A DNA stretch of 34,502 bases from Calditrichota bacterium. GTDB taxonomy: Bacteria; Calditrichota; Calditrichia; RBG-13-44-9; J042. Of this stretch, positions 1 to 8,001 are shown one piece after another. Below the pieces are notes generated by a model, which was not told the DNA's origin, did not search any database, and worked only from the letters and a program-made list of their open reading frames with translations. Where the stretch lies: assembly GCA_013150955.1 (NCBI GenBank), contig JAADJD010000006.1, positions 1-34,502 on the forward strand. Direction: 5' to 3'. The position numbers and the translations under genes are program-made. Within the stretch, counting starts at the first letter, position 1, and every line of letters starts with the position of its first letter.

Positions 1-162
1 TATATGGCGCTCCACCCAATCTCTAAATTGGATTTTTTCTAAAAACTTCCCCATTAACACCCCAAGTCCTCCCCAGGCGGTGATCGATTTGGAAGTGAAC
101 TCAATTCTTACTTGATTAACAAAGTAGGAATCGGTAATTTTGGCAGGCGTTGATTCTTTCAT
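1..162 (-). CDS. DDE transposase N-terminus, cut by window edge (IS1380-like?)
   Basis: A 54-codon open frame starts at the ATG at 162 and runs off the left edge without a stop, so only the N-terminus is visible. It reads MKESTPAKITDSYFVNQVRI, followed by a segment containing ITAWGGLGVLMGKFLEKIQF. A 'T.WGG....G.FL..' block near the N-terminus is typical of group-1 DDE transposases (IS1380-type and relatives); the catalytic region is outside the window. The start is supported by AAGGAG nine bases upstream of the ATG. That Shine-Dalgarno lies in the arm of a 14-bp hairpin described separately. The family assignment is tentative; that it is a transposase is likely. Confidence 0.5.
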   Translation of the reverse strand, partial: MKESTPAKITDSYFVNQVRIEFTSKSITAWGGLGVLMGKFLEKIQFRDWVERHI

Positions 163-168
163 TTTTTT

Positions 169-212
169 ATACTCCTTTTGAGTCGATTCATTGGGTCGCT
201 CAAAAGGAGTAT
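169..212 (-). promoter_or_regulatory. Hairpin sequestering the transposase ribosome-binding site
   Basis: ATACTCCTTTTGAG at 169-182 is perfectly complementary to CTCAAAAGGAGTAT at 199-212, giving a 14-bp stem with a 16-base loop. Read on the minus strand, the 3' arm contains AAGGAG, the Shine-Dalgarno of the transposase starting at 162. In a long transcript entering from outside the element the site would be paired. Such hairpins are known to protect insertion sequences from activation by read-through transcription; applying this here is inference. Confidence 0.5.
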
Positions 213-381
213 TTTTATTGTTTTATCCCGCTTTTGCAAGTAAAATCTGAATATGCAAATGCATTATTTGGGATAAATCCTGCGCCTACCCTTTTGAATC
301 TGTTTCCATGATTGGTTCCCATTAGAAAGGCGGACGAAGAAGTGGGAATGGTATTTAATCTTAAAATTTGTTTGGTGTATC

Positions 382-434
382 CACCACGCCGGGCGTGGTG
401 CATGATAATGGTAGCCGCGGGCTTTACGCCCGCG
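382..434. repeat. Two adjacent GC-rich palindromes
   Basis: CACCACGCC (382-390) pairs with GGCGTGGTG (392-400), and CGCGGGC (416-422) pairs with GCCCGCG (428-434) across a five-base loop. Both are compact GC-rich hairpins in AT-rich surroundings, as in REP-like repeats. No T-tract follows either one, so they do not look like intrinsic terminators. Nothing else between 213 and 470 looks coding. Confidence 0.5.
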
Positions 435-470
435 CAAACAAGAATCGATGGTGTTTAACGCAGGAATAAA

Positions 471-698
471 TCCAGATTGTGCAATAGCCTACGAATGACA
501 CGAATGAATTCGAAAAATATCAAAAAAGTTAACCCAGATTATGCAATAAACCGCGAATCACGCGAATGAAACCAAAAAATATCTTCAAAATCGCGAATAA
601 ACCATGGAACACATTTTCATCCAGACACAATCCAATGTATTTTATTGGTTTTATTGGTGTTAATTCGTGTCATTCGTAGGTGAATGCATAATCTGGGT
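471..698 (+). repeat. Dispersed TWA element, block 1 (one fragment plus one full copy)
   Basis: A decayed end (471-528) is followed by a full 167-bp copy at 532-698. The copy begins ACCCAGATTATGC and ends GCATAATCTGGGT. Its outer ~37 bases are imperfect inverted repeats of one another: CCGCGAATCACGCGAAT on the left and the complement of CCTACGAATGACACGAAT on the right. Flanks are TTA on the left and TAA on the right, so the target duplication is not exact here. The last base of the element is the first base, on the plus strand, of the rrf2-like gene's stop codon. Confidence 0.85.
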
Positions 699-1138
699 TA
701 AATAGAATCGGATAACCGCAAATGAAATTGTTTGATTTCATCACTGGTTTTTTCCAGGGTTGCGTTGGCCAGTGTCTGTTCCAGACGGTCTTTTAATTCC
801 TCCCACTCCTCGTGCAGGGGACAGGGGCGGTCTTCTCCGCATCCGGGAAGTCCCAGGATGCATTCCGTAAATAAAGCCGGGCCATCGATGGCTACAATGA
901 TGTCCTTGAGGGTGATCTGATCCGGAGGCTTGGCCAGTTTTATTCCACCATTCGGCCCCCGGAAGGAACTCATGATCTGGTTCTGGGTCAAAATACGCAA
1001 AATTTTGGTCAAAAAGTGAAAGGAAATATCCAGTTTTTCGGAAATCTCGCGAATCGGTATGTACTCCCGATCTTTCGATTCCATGGCTACATAAAGCGCT
1101 GCTCGAATTCCGTACATACAGGTTTTCGAAAAGATCAT
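698..1138 (-). CDS. Rrf2/IscR-family transcriptional regulator with Fe-S cysteines
   Basis: A 146-residue protein of normal Rrf2 length. The N-terminal winged helix begins MIFSKTCMYGIRAALYVAM and carries REISEKLDISFHFLTKILRI, the family's DNA-recognition region, followed by the wing motif RGPNGGIKLAK. Three cysteines, C93, C100 and C106, lie in TECILGLPGCGEDRPCPLH. They match the position of the cluster ligands in IscR, NsrR and RirA, so it probably senses iron-sulfur status, oxidants or nitric oxide; which one cannot be told from sequence. It stands alone, with no Fe-S biogenesis gene nearby. Its TAA stop overlaps the end of a dispersed repeat, suggesting the original 3' end may have been altered by that insertion. 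A dyad covering the ribosome-binding region may be its operator. Confidence 0.88.
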   Translation of the reverse strand: MIFSKTCMYGIRAALYVAMESKDREYIPIREISEKLDISFHFLTKILRILTQNQIMSSFRGPNGGIKLAKPPDQITLKDIIVAIDGPALFTECILGLPGCGEDRPCPLHEEWEELKDRLEQTLANATLEKTSDEIKQFHLRLSDSI

Positions 1139-1140
1139 AT

Positions 1141-1181
1141 CGCCCCCATATTTAAGACAATTTTATACGAAATATCGGGCG
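1141..1181 (-). promoter_or_regulatory. Imperfect dyad over the rrf2-like leader and ribosome-binding site
   Basis: CGCCCCCATATTT (1141-1153) faces AAATATCGGGCG (1170-1181), an inverted repeat with one mismatch and one bulge separated by 16 bases. It sits directly upstream of the ATG at 1138 and includes the GGGGGCG ribosome-binding sequence. It could be an autoregulatory operator or an mRNA hairpin; the sequence does not distinguish these. Confidence 0.35.
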
Positions 1182-1392
1182 CATCGGCAGGAATCTCAAG
1201 GAAAAAAAATATTGCCCCTTTTAATCGTTCGAAATCTTGAAAATAAAGAAGAAGGAAGACCCATTCACCTGTAACTTTTCGTGTTTCAGGCTATCCAATC
1301 CAGTGATTGGTGAAGAACGCAGGCTTAAGGGGTTGCGGGGAGCAAAAAGCACGGCGGTTGAATCGCTGAAGTGGATACGGAATTCGTTTTAT

Positions 1393-1422
1393 TGCTAAAA
1401 CTGACTTCGGGTGTGACATAAT
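1393..1422 (+). promoter_or_regulatory. Candidate sigma-70 promoter upstream of orphan terminator
   Basis: TTGCTA (1393-1398) and CATAAT (1417-1422) are separated by 18 bases on the plus strand. Neither hexamer is perfect. The reason to note it is that a strong intrinsic terminator lies about 180 bases downstream with no credible coding region between them. Confidence 0.3.
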
Positions 1423-1428
1423 GTTTTT

Positions 1429-1609
1429 CAATGCAAAGCACAGTTGGCCGACCACGGTTGGTTTCGCCATGCGGGGTTGTTTTTAAGGTCGATGTTCATC
1501 CGGAATAGCGCGTTCCTTCACTAAGTGCTCGACCATCTGGACACCGTCTCTGTTCCCCCAACAAAAACCTCCCGGAAGCGAGTCCCAGGATGGGGCTCGC
1601 TTCTTTTTT
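1429..1609 (+). ncRNA. Possible small non-coding RNA ending in an intrinsic terminator
   Basis: Between a promoter-like site (1393-1422) and the terminator at 1575-1609 there is no open frame longer than about 21 codons on the plus strand. The only one, from ATG 1421, has no Shine-Dalgarno. The segment contains small dyads such as GGTCGA/TCGACC bracketing GGAA/TTCC, suggesting a folded RNA of about 180 nucleotides. That length is close to 6S RNA, but I could not find the long open bubble that defines 6S, nor tmRNA, SRP or RNase P signatures. The call rests on the orphan terminator and absence of coding sequence only. Confidence 0.3.
1575..1609 (+). terminator. Strong intrinsic terminator, no gene assigned upstream
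   Basis: GAAGCGAGTCCC (1575-1586) pairs with GGGGCTCGCTTC (1592-1603) over 12 pairs including one G-T wobble. The loop is AGGAT and six T residues follow directly (1604-1609). This is a textbook plus-strand rho-independent terminator. The next upstream gene is on the opposite strand, so what it terminates is unknown. Confidence 0.8.
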
Positions 1610-1701
1610 AGCAACATGTTACTGGCGCATCTAAAATTTTTCCTCAAAAAGGGTTCCCTGACGGTCTGTTCGCCTGTAAAAATCCTGGCGAAATGGGCTT
1701 G

Positions 1702-1982
1702 AACCCAAATTATGCTTTAGACCACGAATTGCACGAATTAACACAAATAAAAACAATAAAATCCATTGTTTTAGTTCTGTATGAAAATTCGCTTCGAGGT
1801 TTATTCGTGATTTTATCCCAGATTATGCAATAGCCTGCGAATTACACGAATTAACGCCAATAAAAATAATAAAATGCATTTGATTCTATCTGGATGAAAA
1901 AATTTCCCCAGATATATTAGCTATCTTGTTGATTTTTTTCGAATTCATTCGCGTGATTCGCGGTTTAATGCATTATCTGGCT
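1702..1982 (-). repeat. Dispersed TWA element, block 2 (nested fragment plus full copy)
   Basis: An element end at 1702-1815 is interrupted by a full 167-bp copy at 1816-1982 in the opposite orientation to block 1. That is, the CCTGCGAATTACACGAAT end is on the left and the CATTCGCGTGATTCGCGG end on the right. The left flank is TTA and the right flank a decayed version. The block ends about 50 bp before the start codon at 2036, so it must contribute to, or lie just upstream of, that gene's promoter. Confidence 0.8.
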
Positions 1983-2035
1983 TGAATTTTTAGGCGGATT
2001 CCAGTAAACTTTAGGAAACAAATGGGGAGTGGAAA

Positions 2036-5000
2036 ATGAGCACGGTTCAGAAAGTGGGATTAGGTATTTTCCTGATTGGCATTTTTATGGGGGGATTCCA
2101 GTTCTCCTGTTCATCCTGGCGGACGCTTCCTGTGGGCTATTTGCAACCGGTCGCTTCTTCCACGGCCGAGGATGAGGCAGCGATTCAGTTGTTGGAAGGG
2201 TGGGGGCATCCCTTTATTTTATCCGCTGATGTTAACGTTACCAGGCTGCGGCGCCAGCTGCACCGGCTACCCGTGGTCTGGATTCACATCCCCGACTCGG
2301 TTCACTATCAACAATGGCAATTTTCCGCAGAATGGCTCAACGCGCTGCGGGAATATTACCAGCAGGGTGGACGACTACTACTAACCCAGTACGCGGCCCT
2401 GTTGCCGTATCGGATGTGGATTGAAACCCGAAAACCGGATATTCACCCGCTCCGCATCATCGATTACGGATATGGAAGAAAATATGGTTTTCAGGGATTT
2501 CGGGGTCACCCCATTTTCCATCGACTCTTCGGAGGCGCTTTTGTCTGGGATGCAACTCAGGATCATGTGGCCGATCGCGTGGGCTATTTTGGGGGTGCCT
2601 GGCCGGATTCAGCGCGGGTGATCGGTGTGGACAAAGCCTACGTGCGTGTCTTTCAGGACACGGTACTGGCCTGGGAATATGCCAATCCTGCTGGCGGTCG
2701 GATCGTTGTGTTGGGCGGCTATATTTACCTGGCCAGAGAAAATTTCCTGAAGGAACACCTTCACCAGTTGCTTGTGAATGCACTGGACTATCTGGTTGAT
2801 AAACGTGCGACCCCAAAACCCACCTACTGGTTCCGCGATGCCAACGTACCAAAACGCTTTGCGATCCAGAAGCCCCTGACCGCTCCCGTTTCGTTAACAC
2901 CTGCCATCAGGCTGCAAACGATTGCGCCGGAACTGTTACTGGAACGCCAATCGGGAACAGAAAACTTCTTCGATGTTTCCGGCCGTCGCTGCCTGATCAT
3001 GGGGAAGGAGAAGGGAGGGCTGGACGAAGTGTGGATTCATCCTTTTCGATTGTTGCGGGATTTTCGTCTGGGAATCATCCAGGAGGATCAAATCCTCTGG
3101 CTGGATCAGTTGCCCGTACGCATTGAGGTGCGGCCGGAATCCTTCACCCGTTATTATCATACGCCGTTCGGCATATTGCGGGAAGTGGTGGTGGCCGCTT
3201 TGAATGCACCGGGTGGCTGGATCCAGCTCTCCGGTCAGCTAAAGACTCCTGTTCGCATTCTGGTGAAATTTCGGGCGGATCTCCGCTGGATGTGGCCGTA
3301 CCGGGAAAATACACTGGGAAGCGTTTGGTTTGCCTACGATTCCACCGCCGCTGCGCTTCACATTCGGGATAAAAGTGGAGATTTTTACGGCGTATTTGGT
3401 GGAAGCATGAAGCCGCTTCAGCACCTGGAGGGAGCGTTTGATGATATTCAATGGAAGGAAGGACGATTGATGGGTGTGCCGGGAAGTGAAAACCAGGTCT
3501 ACCACGCCGCAGTCTACGCCTGGGAAGGCCAGCTGGATCAGGCGTTTACCTATGCATTTGCCGGAAGTGATCTGGGAAGGGAAGATGTGGAGAAAGCGTT
3601 TCGTCGATTGCGAGAGGCTCCTGCTGAGGTTTACCAGGAACTTGTGCACTATTATGAGAATTTTTTAGAAACCCACACCGTGATTCGTTCTCCGGATGCC
3701 CATTTCAATCGAGGTTATTTATGGTCGCTGGTGGGCACGGATCGGTTCTGGGTGCACACGCCGCGGTTGGGAACGGCCCTGGTGGCCGGGTATGCCACCA
3801 CCGCACGGGGGTGGGATGGGGGACACCGTATCAACGGACGGCCGGGATATGCCTGGTATTTTGGCCGTGATGCCGAATGGGCCGCACTGGCCATTACCGC
3901 TTATGGGGATTTTGATGGGGTGCGTCAGCAACTGGCGTTTTTCCGGAAATATCAGGACATTTCAGGGAAAATCTTTCATGAGATTTCCACCAGTGGCGTG
4001 GTGCATTTCGACGCTGCGGATGCCACCCCGCTGTATCCCATCCTGGCGGCTCATTATTTGCGCCATTCCGGTAACCAGGCGTTTATTCGGAAAATCTGGC
4101 CATCGCTTAAAAAAGCTATGGACTTTCTGGAAACCACCGATTGGAACAGGGATGGGCTGATTGACAATCGCCACGTGGGTCACGGCTGGATTGAAGGTGG
4201 GCGGCTTTACGGGGCGCAAACGACTCTTTATCTGGCCGGATTGTGGGCGCGCTGTTTATCTGATATGGCCTATCTTACCCGAACGATTGGCCACCTGGAA
4301 CTGGCAGAGCGTTATCAACGGCGGGCTGATAGTGTCATCGCCATTATTGAACGGGACTTCTGGAATCCGAAAACCCAATTTTATTATCTGGGAAAATGGC
4401 CGGATGGAAGCTATCGTGATGACGAAACCGTTTTGCCCGCTACGTTAATGAATTTCAAACTGCTGGATCCCGACCGTGTGGGCCGAATGCTGGAGGCATA
4501 TGCCAGTTCCGCGTTTACTGCGGATTGGGGAGTTCGAATCCTGAGTAAGCAATCGCCGTATTTCAATCCCCGTGGATATCATTCCGGCAGTGTCTGGCCG
4601 CTGTTTACCGGCTGGGCAGCCTTGGCGGAATACAATTATGGATTTTCGGTTCAGGGATTTACCCACATGATGGAAAATTTGAATGGTTATCGGCACTGGG
4701 CGCTGGGATTTATTGAGGAGGTGCTGCATGGTGAAGTTTATCAACCGCACGGCGTGTGTCCCCATCAATGTTGGTCGGAAACCGGGGTGTTGATTCCTGC
4801 TTTGCTGGGAATGGTGGGGTTTTATCCCGATGCGACCGACCGGAAAGTGCTGCTCCAGCCGCGATTCCCGGTTCACTGGGATCATGTCTCTGTGGATCAT
4901 TTACGGGTTGGCAAGACCCGCTTTTCCCTCCAGTGGCGCTGGGAGGATCATCGTTTGCAGGTCCAATTTAAGAAGGATGCAGGCCCAACCGTCACGGTGG

Positions 5001-5452
5001 CGTTTCAGCCGGAGATTCCACCGGGAATGACCATTCACACGGTCCGGGTTCAGCAGAAACGGCGGGATGTCCGATGGCGGCGGGATGCGCTGGGATTAAT
5101 ACCCGAACCGGTGACCTTTCCACTGGAGGACTCGGTGACTGTTGAACTGGCGTTTCAGGGGGGCATGGGGGTAATTCCCTGGATTCCACAACCCACACCA
5201 GGGGAGCCATCGCGCGGATTGCGCATTCTGCGTGTGGACGAGCATCCCGACGGCCTGTCGCTTGCGCTGGAAGGCGTGGCGGGCAGGTCCGAGCAGGTGA
5301 CATTCCGGATGTTTGACGAAATGCCGGTACGTGCAGAGGGCGCCCGCCTGATCGAGCCACCCAATCCTCGAATTGTTCGCCTGAACGTTCCGTTCACTGG
5401 TAAGAAAGGAGAGTACGTCCGCAAAACGGTGCGCATTTACTGGAGCAGGTGA
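2036..5452 (+). CDS. Exported glycoside hydrolase, six-hairpin (GDE/GH63-like), with GATase-like N-domain
   Basis: A 1138-residue protein whose N-terminal hydrophobic segment ends GFQFSCSS, with C25 as a possible but non-ideal lipidation site, so it is probably exported. Residues ~45-255 look like a glutamine-amidotransferase-like or trehalose-utilisation-type fold (GGRLLLTQYAALLPYRM; GRIVVLGGYIYLA). A beta-rich linker follows to ~560. Residues ~565-960 have the (alpha/alpha)6 barrel character of amylo-alpha-1,6-glucosidases and GH63-type enzymes: WYFGRDAEWAALAITAYGDF near 607, HGWIEGG near 716, GYHSGSVWPLFTGWAALAEY near 850, and WSETGVLIPALLGMVGFYPD near 915. Acidic residues in HGWIEGG and WSETG are candidate catalytic residues. 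A beta-sandwich tail completes it. The substrate, probably an alpha-glucan or related sugar, is not determinable. GGGGAG lies just upstream of the ATG. Confidence 0.72.
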   Translation: MSTVQKVGLGIFLIGIFMGGFQFSCSSWRTLPVGYLQPVASSTAEDEAAIQLLEGWGHPFILSADVNVTRLRRQLHRLPVVWIHIPDSVHYQQWQFSAEWLNALREYYQQGGRLLLTQYAALLPYRMWIETRKPDIHPLRIIDYGYGRKYGFQGFRGHPIFHRLFGGAFVWDATQDHVADRVGYFGGAWPDSARVIGVDKAYVRVFQDTVLAWEYANPAGGRIVVLGGYIYLARENFLKEHLHQLLVNALDYLVDKRATPKPTYWFRDANVPKRFAIQKPLTAPVSLTPAIRLQTIAPELLLERQSGTENFFDVSGRRCLIMGKEKGGLDEVWIHPFRLLRDFRLGIIQEDQILWLDQLPVRIEVRPESFTRYYHTPFGILREVVVAALNAPGGWIQLSGQLKTPVRILVKFRADLRWMWPYRENTLGSVWFAYDSTAAALHIRDKSGDFYGVFGGSMKPLQHLEGAFDDIQWKEGRLMGVPGSENQVYHAAVYAWEGQLDQAFTYAFAGSDLGREDVEKAFRRLREAPAEVYQELVHYYENFLETHTVIRSPDAHFNRGYLWSLVGTDRFWVHTPRLGTALVAGYATTARGWDGGHRINGRPGYAWYFGRDAEWAALAITAYGDFDGVRQQLAFFRKYQDISGKIFHEISTSGVVHFDAADATPLYPILAAHYLRHSGNQAFIRKIWPSLKKAMDFLETTDWNRDGLIDNRHVGHGWIEGGRLYGAQTTLYLAGLWARCLSDMAYLTRTIGHLELAERYQRRADSVIAIIERDFWNPKTQFYYLGKWPDGSYRDDETVLPATLMNFKLLDPDRVGRMLEAYASSAFTADWGVRILSKQSPYFNPRGYHSGSVWPLFTGWAALAEYNYGFSVQGFTHMMENLNGYRHWALGFIEEVLHGEVYQPHGVCPHQCWSETGVLIPALLGMVGFYPDATDRKVLLQPRFPVHWDHVSVDHLRVGKTRFSLQWRWEDHRLQVQFKKDAGPTVTVAFQPEIPPGMTIHTVRVQQKRRDVRWRRDALGLIPEPVTFPLEDSVTVELAFQGGMGVIPWIPQPTPGEPSRGLRILRVDEHPDGLSLALEGVAGRSEQVTFRMFDEMPVRAEGARLIEPPNPRIVRLNVPFTGKKGEYVRKTVRIYWSR

Positions 5453-5560
5453 TCGAACTTCGGGAAGCGGTTTTCCTTCCAGAAAAAGGCATTTGTCAGA
5501 ATGATGCGCTAACCGTGTGGTTGCGTAAGGTAACGTCCAATCTCGGCTCAATGCGATTGA

Positions 5561-5745
5561 TCCCAAATAATGCATTAAACCCAAATTATGCAATAAACCG
5601 CGAATCACGCGAATGAAACCAAAAAATATCTACAAAATCGCGAATAAGCCCTGGAACACATTTTGATCCAGACACAATCCAATGTATTTTATTTGTTTTA
5701 TTTGTGTTCATTCGTGTGATTCGTAGGCTAATGCATAATCTGGGA
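5561..5745 (+). repeat. Dispersed TWA element, block 3
   Basis: A short end fragment (5561-5578) is followed by a full 167-bp copy, 5579-5745, in the same orientation as block 1 (ACCCAAATTATGC to GCATAATCTGGGA). Flanks are TAA and TGA, one mismatch. The gap 5453-5818 otherwise shows no gene and no convincing terminator. Confidence 0.85.
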
Positions 5746-5833
5746 TGAATAGAGGTTGGTAATTTAAAAGGCCTTCTTATCCCGAGGGGAACCAGAGGGA
5801 GTTTACTAACCGGAGCCATTGGGGAGGGGAGTG

Positions 5834-7279
5834 ATGAAGAAAAAAATCGACCCGGCCACCCGAATTTCTAAACAATCGTTTCTGCGACCGATAATCATAA
5901 TTAAAAACATAAGGGGAATCGTCATGGCAAGGACGTCAGCCTGGGGAGGCAGGGAGGCCGGACGAGGACCCACCGCAACTTGCTTTGTCCGATGCTGCAA
6001 CAGACTGATTTTCCTGGTGCTCTTTTGGGGATTGATCCACGCTTCCGCTGGTACCTGGAAAAAAAACGAGCTCAAAATCGCACATCCCGCCGTGCACATC
6101 GATTATGGGCTCACGTTTGATCCCCAAACGGAATCGTCCCGGTTGTGGTGTGCCGTTTCGGTAAAGGCGCAGAATTTTGTTTTCTTACGGGATGGACAGC
6201 GCTTCTGGGCAGACGTGGAGCTGGAATGCCTGTTGATGCGCCCCCATTCAGGCGTGGTGGCCACCCGGATTTACCGGGACACCCTGTTGGCCGGGGATTA
6301 TCGTCAGACCCATGACGCGGATGAGTACCGTTTGTTTCAGTTTCGCCTACCGGTGGAGGCCGGAAAATATCAATTGCGAATTGTGGTTCGGGATAGGATC
6401 TCTCGCAAAGAAGCCATCTGGGAAGAAGAGTTTGACGTTCAGTTGCCGGATTCCCGATTGGCCGTCAGCGATATTCAACTGGCCCATCGCGGGGTGATTT
6501 TTGATCAAAATAATCTGAAATATTCCCGGGGAGTGGTGCTGTATCCCGAACGGCTGTTTGGTTTACCCGAACCCAAATTGTTTTACTATTTTGAAATCTA
6601 CAGCCGGGAATGGATCAATGACCAGCCTGTGGAAATTCAGGTGCGATTGCGGACGCCAGACCATCGGAATATTCCGGTGTTGTTTCGTCAACAGCGATTG
6701 AAGATAGAAAAATTCCCGGTGTTTGGTACCATCGAGACCGATACATTGCCCCCGGGAGAATATTTTCTGGTGGCTACCGTGAAGTCGGCCAATGGCCGGG
6801 TGGCGGTGCAAAAGGCCAAATCATTCTGGGTGTATCAGAATCCAGCAGATTTACGGTTTCGGCCGTACGAAGCCGTGCTGGCCGAGCTGCGATTGATCGC
6901 TACCCGCGAAGAAATGGCCTATTTGAAAAAAATCCCCCACAGTTTACGCCAGCAGGCCGTAGATCGATTCTGGGAATTGCGCGATCCCACGCCGATGACA
7001 CCCGCTAACGAGGTCATGACCGAGTTTTATCGCCGGGTGCTGTTTGCTCGCATGTATTTCGAAAACGGGAATTTGAACGATCCCCATCTGTCGGATCGTT
7101 CCAAAGTGTACATCGTTTACGGACGACCGGACAAGGTGCTGCGCAATTCCAATCCCCTGCTGCGGAAAAATGTGGAAGTCTGGATTTACCAGCGGCTGGA
7201 GATCCAGGCCATTTTTCTGGATGAATACGGATTTGGAGACTATCGCTTGGTGGAGCCATTCTCCTTGTTGCAGGATTGA
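5834..7279 (+). CDS. GWxTD-domain-like exported protein
   Basis: A protein of ~481 residues from ATG 5834, which has GGAGGGG close upstream. A second possible start, ATG 5924, has AAGGGGAA upstream and would leave a shorter lead before the signal peptide (hydrophobic core LIFLVLFWGLIHASA), so the start is uncertain. The body is beta-rich. The C-terminal ~100 residues match the GWxTD-type domain seen in FCB-group secreted proteins: DRSKVYIVYGRPDKV, then VEVWIYQ, then FLDEYGFGDYRLV. The GWxTD pentapeptide itself is degenerate (DPHLSDRSK). No enzymatic function is known for the family. It follows the large glycosidase on the same strand, separated by a repeat copy. Confidence 0.7.
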   Translation: MKKKIDPATRISKQSFLRPIIIIKNIRGIVMARTSAWGGREAGRGPTATCFVRCCNRLIFLVLFWGLIHASAGTWKKNELKIAHPAVHIDYGLTFDPQTESSRLWCAVSVKAQNFVFLRDGQRFWADVELECLLMRPHSGVVATRIYRDTLLAGDYRQTHDADEYRLFQFRLPVEAGKYQLRIVVRDRISRKEAIWEEEFDVQLPDSRLAVSDIQLAHRGVIFDQNNLKYSRGVVLYPERLFGLPEPKLFYYFEIYSREWINDQPVEIQVRLRTPDHRNIPVLFRQQRLKIEKFPVFGTIETDTLPPGEYFLVATVKSANGRVAVQKAKSFWVYQNPADLRFRPYEAVLAELRLIATREEMAYLKKIPHSLRQQAVDRFWELRDPTPMTPANEVMTEFYRRVLFARMYFENGNLNDPHLSDRSKVYIVYGRPDKVLRNSNPLLRKNVEVWIYQRLEIQAIFLDEYGFGDYRLVEPFSLLQD

Positions 7280-7307
7280 AATGGCTTCCCCGATTTTATC
7301 ATACATC

Positions 7308-7345
7308 AACGGCTGATTGGGGCTTCCGATCAGCCGTTAGCTTTT
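7308..7345 (+). terminator. Intrinsic terminator after the GWxTD-like gene
   Basis: AACGGCTGAT (7308-7317) pairs perfectly with ATCAGCCGTT (7329-7338), with an 11-base loop. A short T-run (AGCTTTT) follows. It lies 29 bases after the stop of the preceding plus-strand gene. The T-tract is modest. Confidence 0.6.
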
Positions 7346-7370
7346 GGAACCATCGATCCAGGTTGTCTCG

Positions 7371-7742
7371 TGGCATTTAGACCACCAAACACACGAATGG
7401 TGGCGCATAAATAACCCCAAATTTTGCATGAAACCACGAAGCCCGCGAATGAGCCCAAACCAGGCGTTAAACCACGAATAACACGAATGAACACAAATAA
7501 AAACAAATGGTTAGAAGACAATGTTTCTGTCAGCAAAACTTACCGGTGGTTGAATAAAAATTTTTTGAATCGGTTGATCTTATTCATATGAAGGCTACCA
7601 ATAGCCTTAATCCGGAATTTACCCAGAAAATACGCTCAAAATGGATCGTAAACCCCGGAAACCATTTTTTAATTCAATGGATTTTGGTACTTTTATTTGG
7701 GTTCAATCACGTCGTTCATAGGCAAATGCAAAATCTGGGTTA
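7371..7742. repeat. Dispersed TWA element, block 4 (decayed, multiple ends)
   Basis: Several element ends can be recognised: ACCCCAAATTTTGCATGAAACC near 7424 (read in two halves, ACCCCAAATTTTGC and ATGAAACC), CCACGAATAACACGAATGAA near 7471, and a terminal GCAAAATCTGGGTTAAA near 7725-7744. The internal part shared by other copies is hard to align, so this is an old or rearranged cluster. The gap 7346-8001 otherwise contains only the upstream region of the toxin-antitoxin pair. Confidence 0.6.
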
Positions 7743-7917
7743 AAAAAACTTATAAAATGTTCTGGTGAACTACTAAACGTCCTGGTGGTATCGAACAGTA
7801 AATGGTTTCTACAGAATGAGATGAATTCTGCATTGGGGGAGGTGTTAAGCATTGTCCAATCCAGAGTTATCAAGAGGAGTTATTTTGTTTAAATTATTCC
7901 GAAATGAGGTGCAAATA

Positions 7918-7996
7918 GTACCCTAATCAGGAAAATAATGAACAGATTATTGATTTTTATTTTAAAATGTTTTTAATTAGGGTAAAAAGTGTACCC
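7918..7996 (+). promoter_or_regulatory. Candidate AbiEi operator half-sites
   Basis: Three related half-sites lie upstream of the antitoxin start: TACCCTAAT (7919-7927), its exact complement ATTAGGGTA (7976-7984), and GTACCC (7991-7996). The last two form GGGTA-N7-TACCC immediately before the ATG at 8002. AbiEi antitoxins are known to bind inverted repeats at their own promoter, so this is a plausible autoregulatory operator. The start codon has no clear Shine-Dalgarno, and the operator occupies the place where it would be. Confidence 0.45.
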
Positions 7997-8001
7997 AGAT
8001 C

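Noticed and set aside
1429-1609. 6S RNA, SRP RNA, tmRNA or RNase P RNA
   Set aside because: Size is near that of 6S, but I could not find the long closing stem with an open bubble, nor the diagnostic conserved loops of the other RNAs, so no named family is claimed.
4445-4900. Long antisense frames inside the large glycosidase gene (also 2457-2900, 5096-5608)
   Set aside because: No ribosome-binding sites or domain patterns. They are shadows of a long, moderately GC-rich gene on the other strand.
5586-5819. Short frames with text such as VFIRVIRG or CISLRMTRMN (also at 7330, 15825 and 29079)
   Set aside because: These come from reading through the dispersed TWA element; the same peptide strings recur wherever a copy lies, and there are no ribosome-binding sites.
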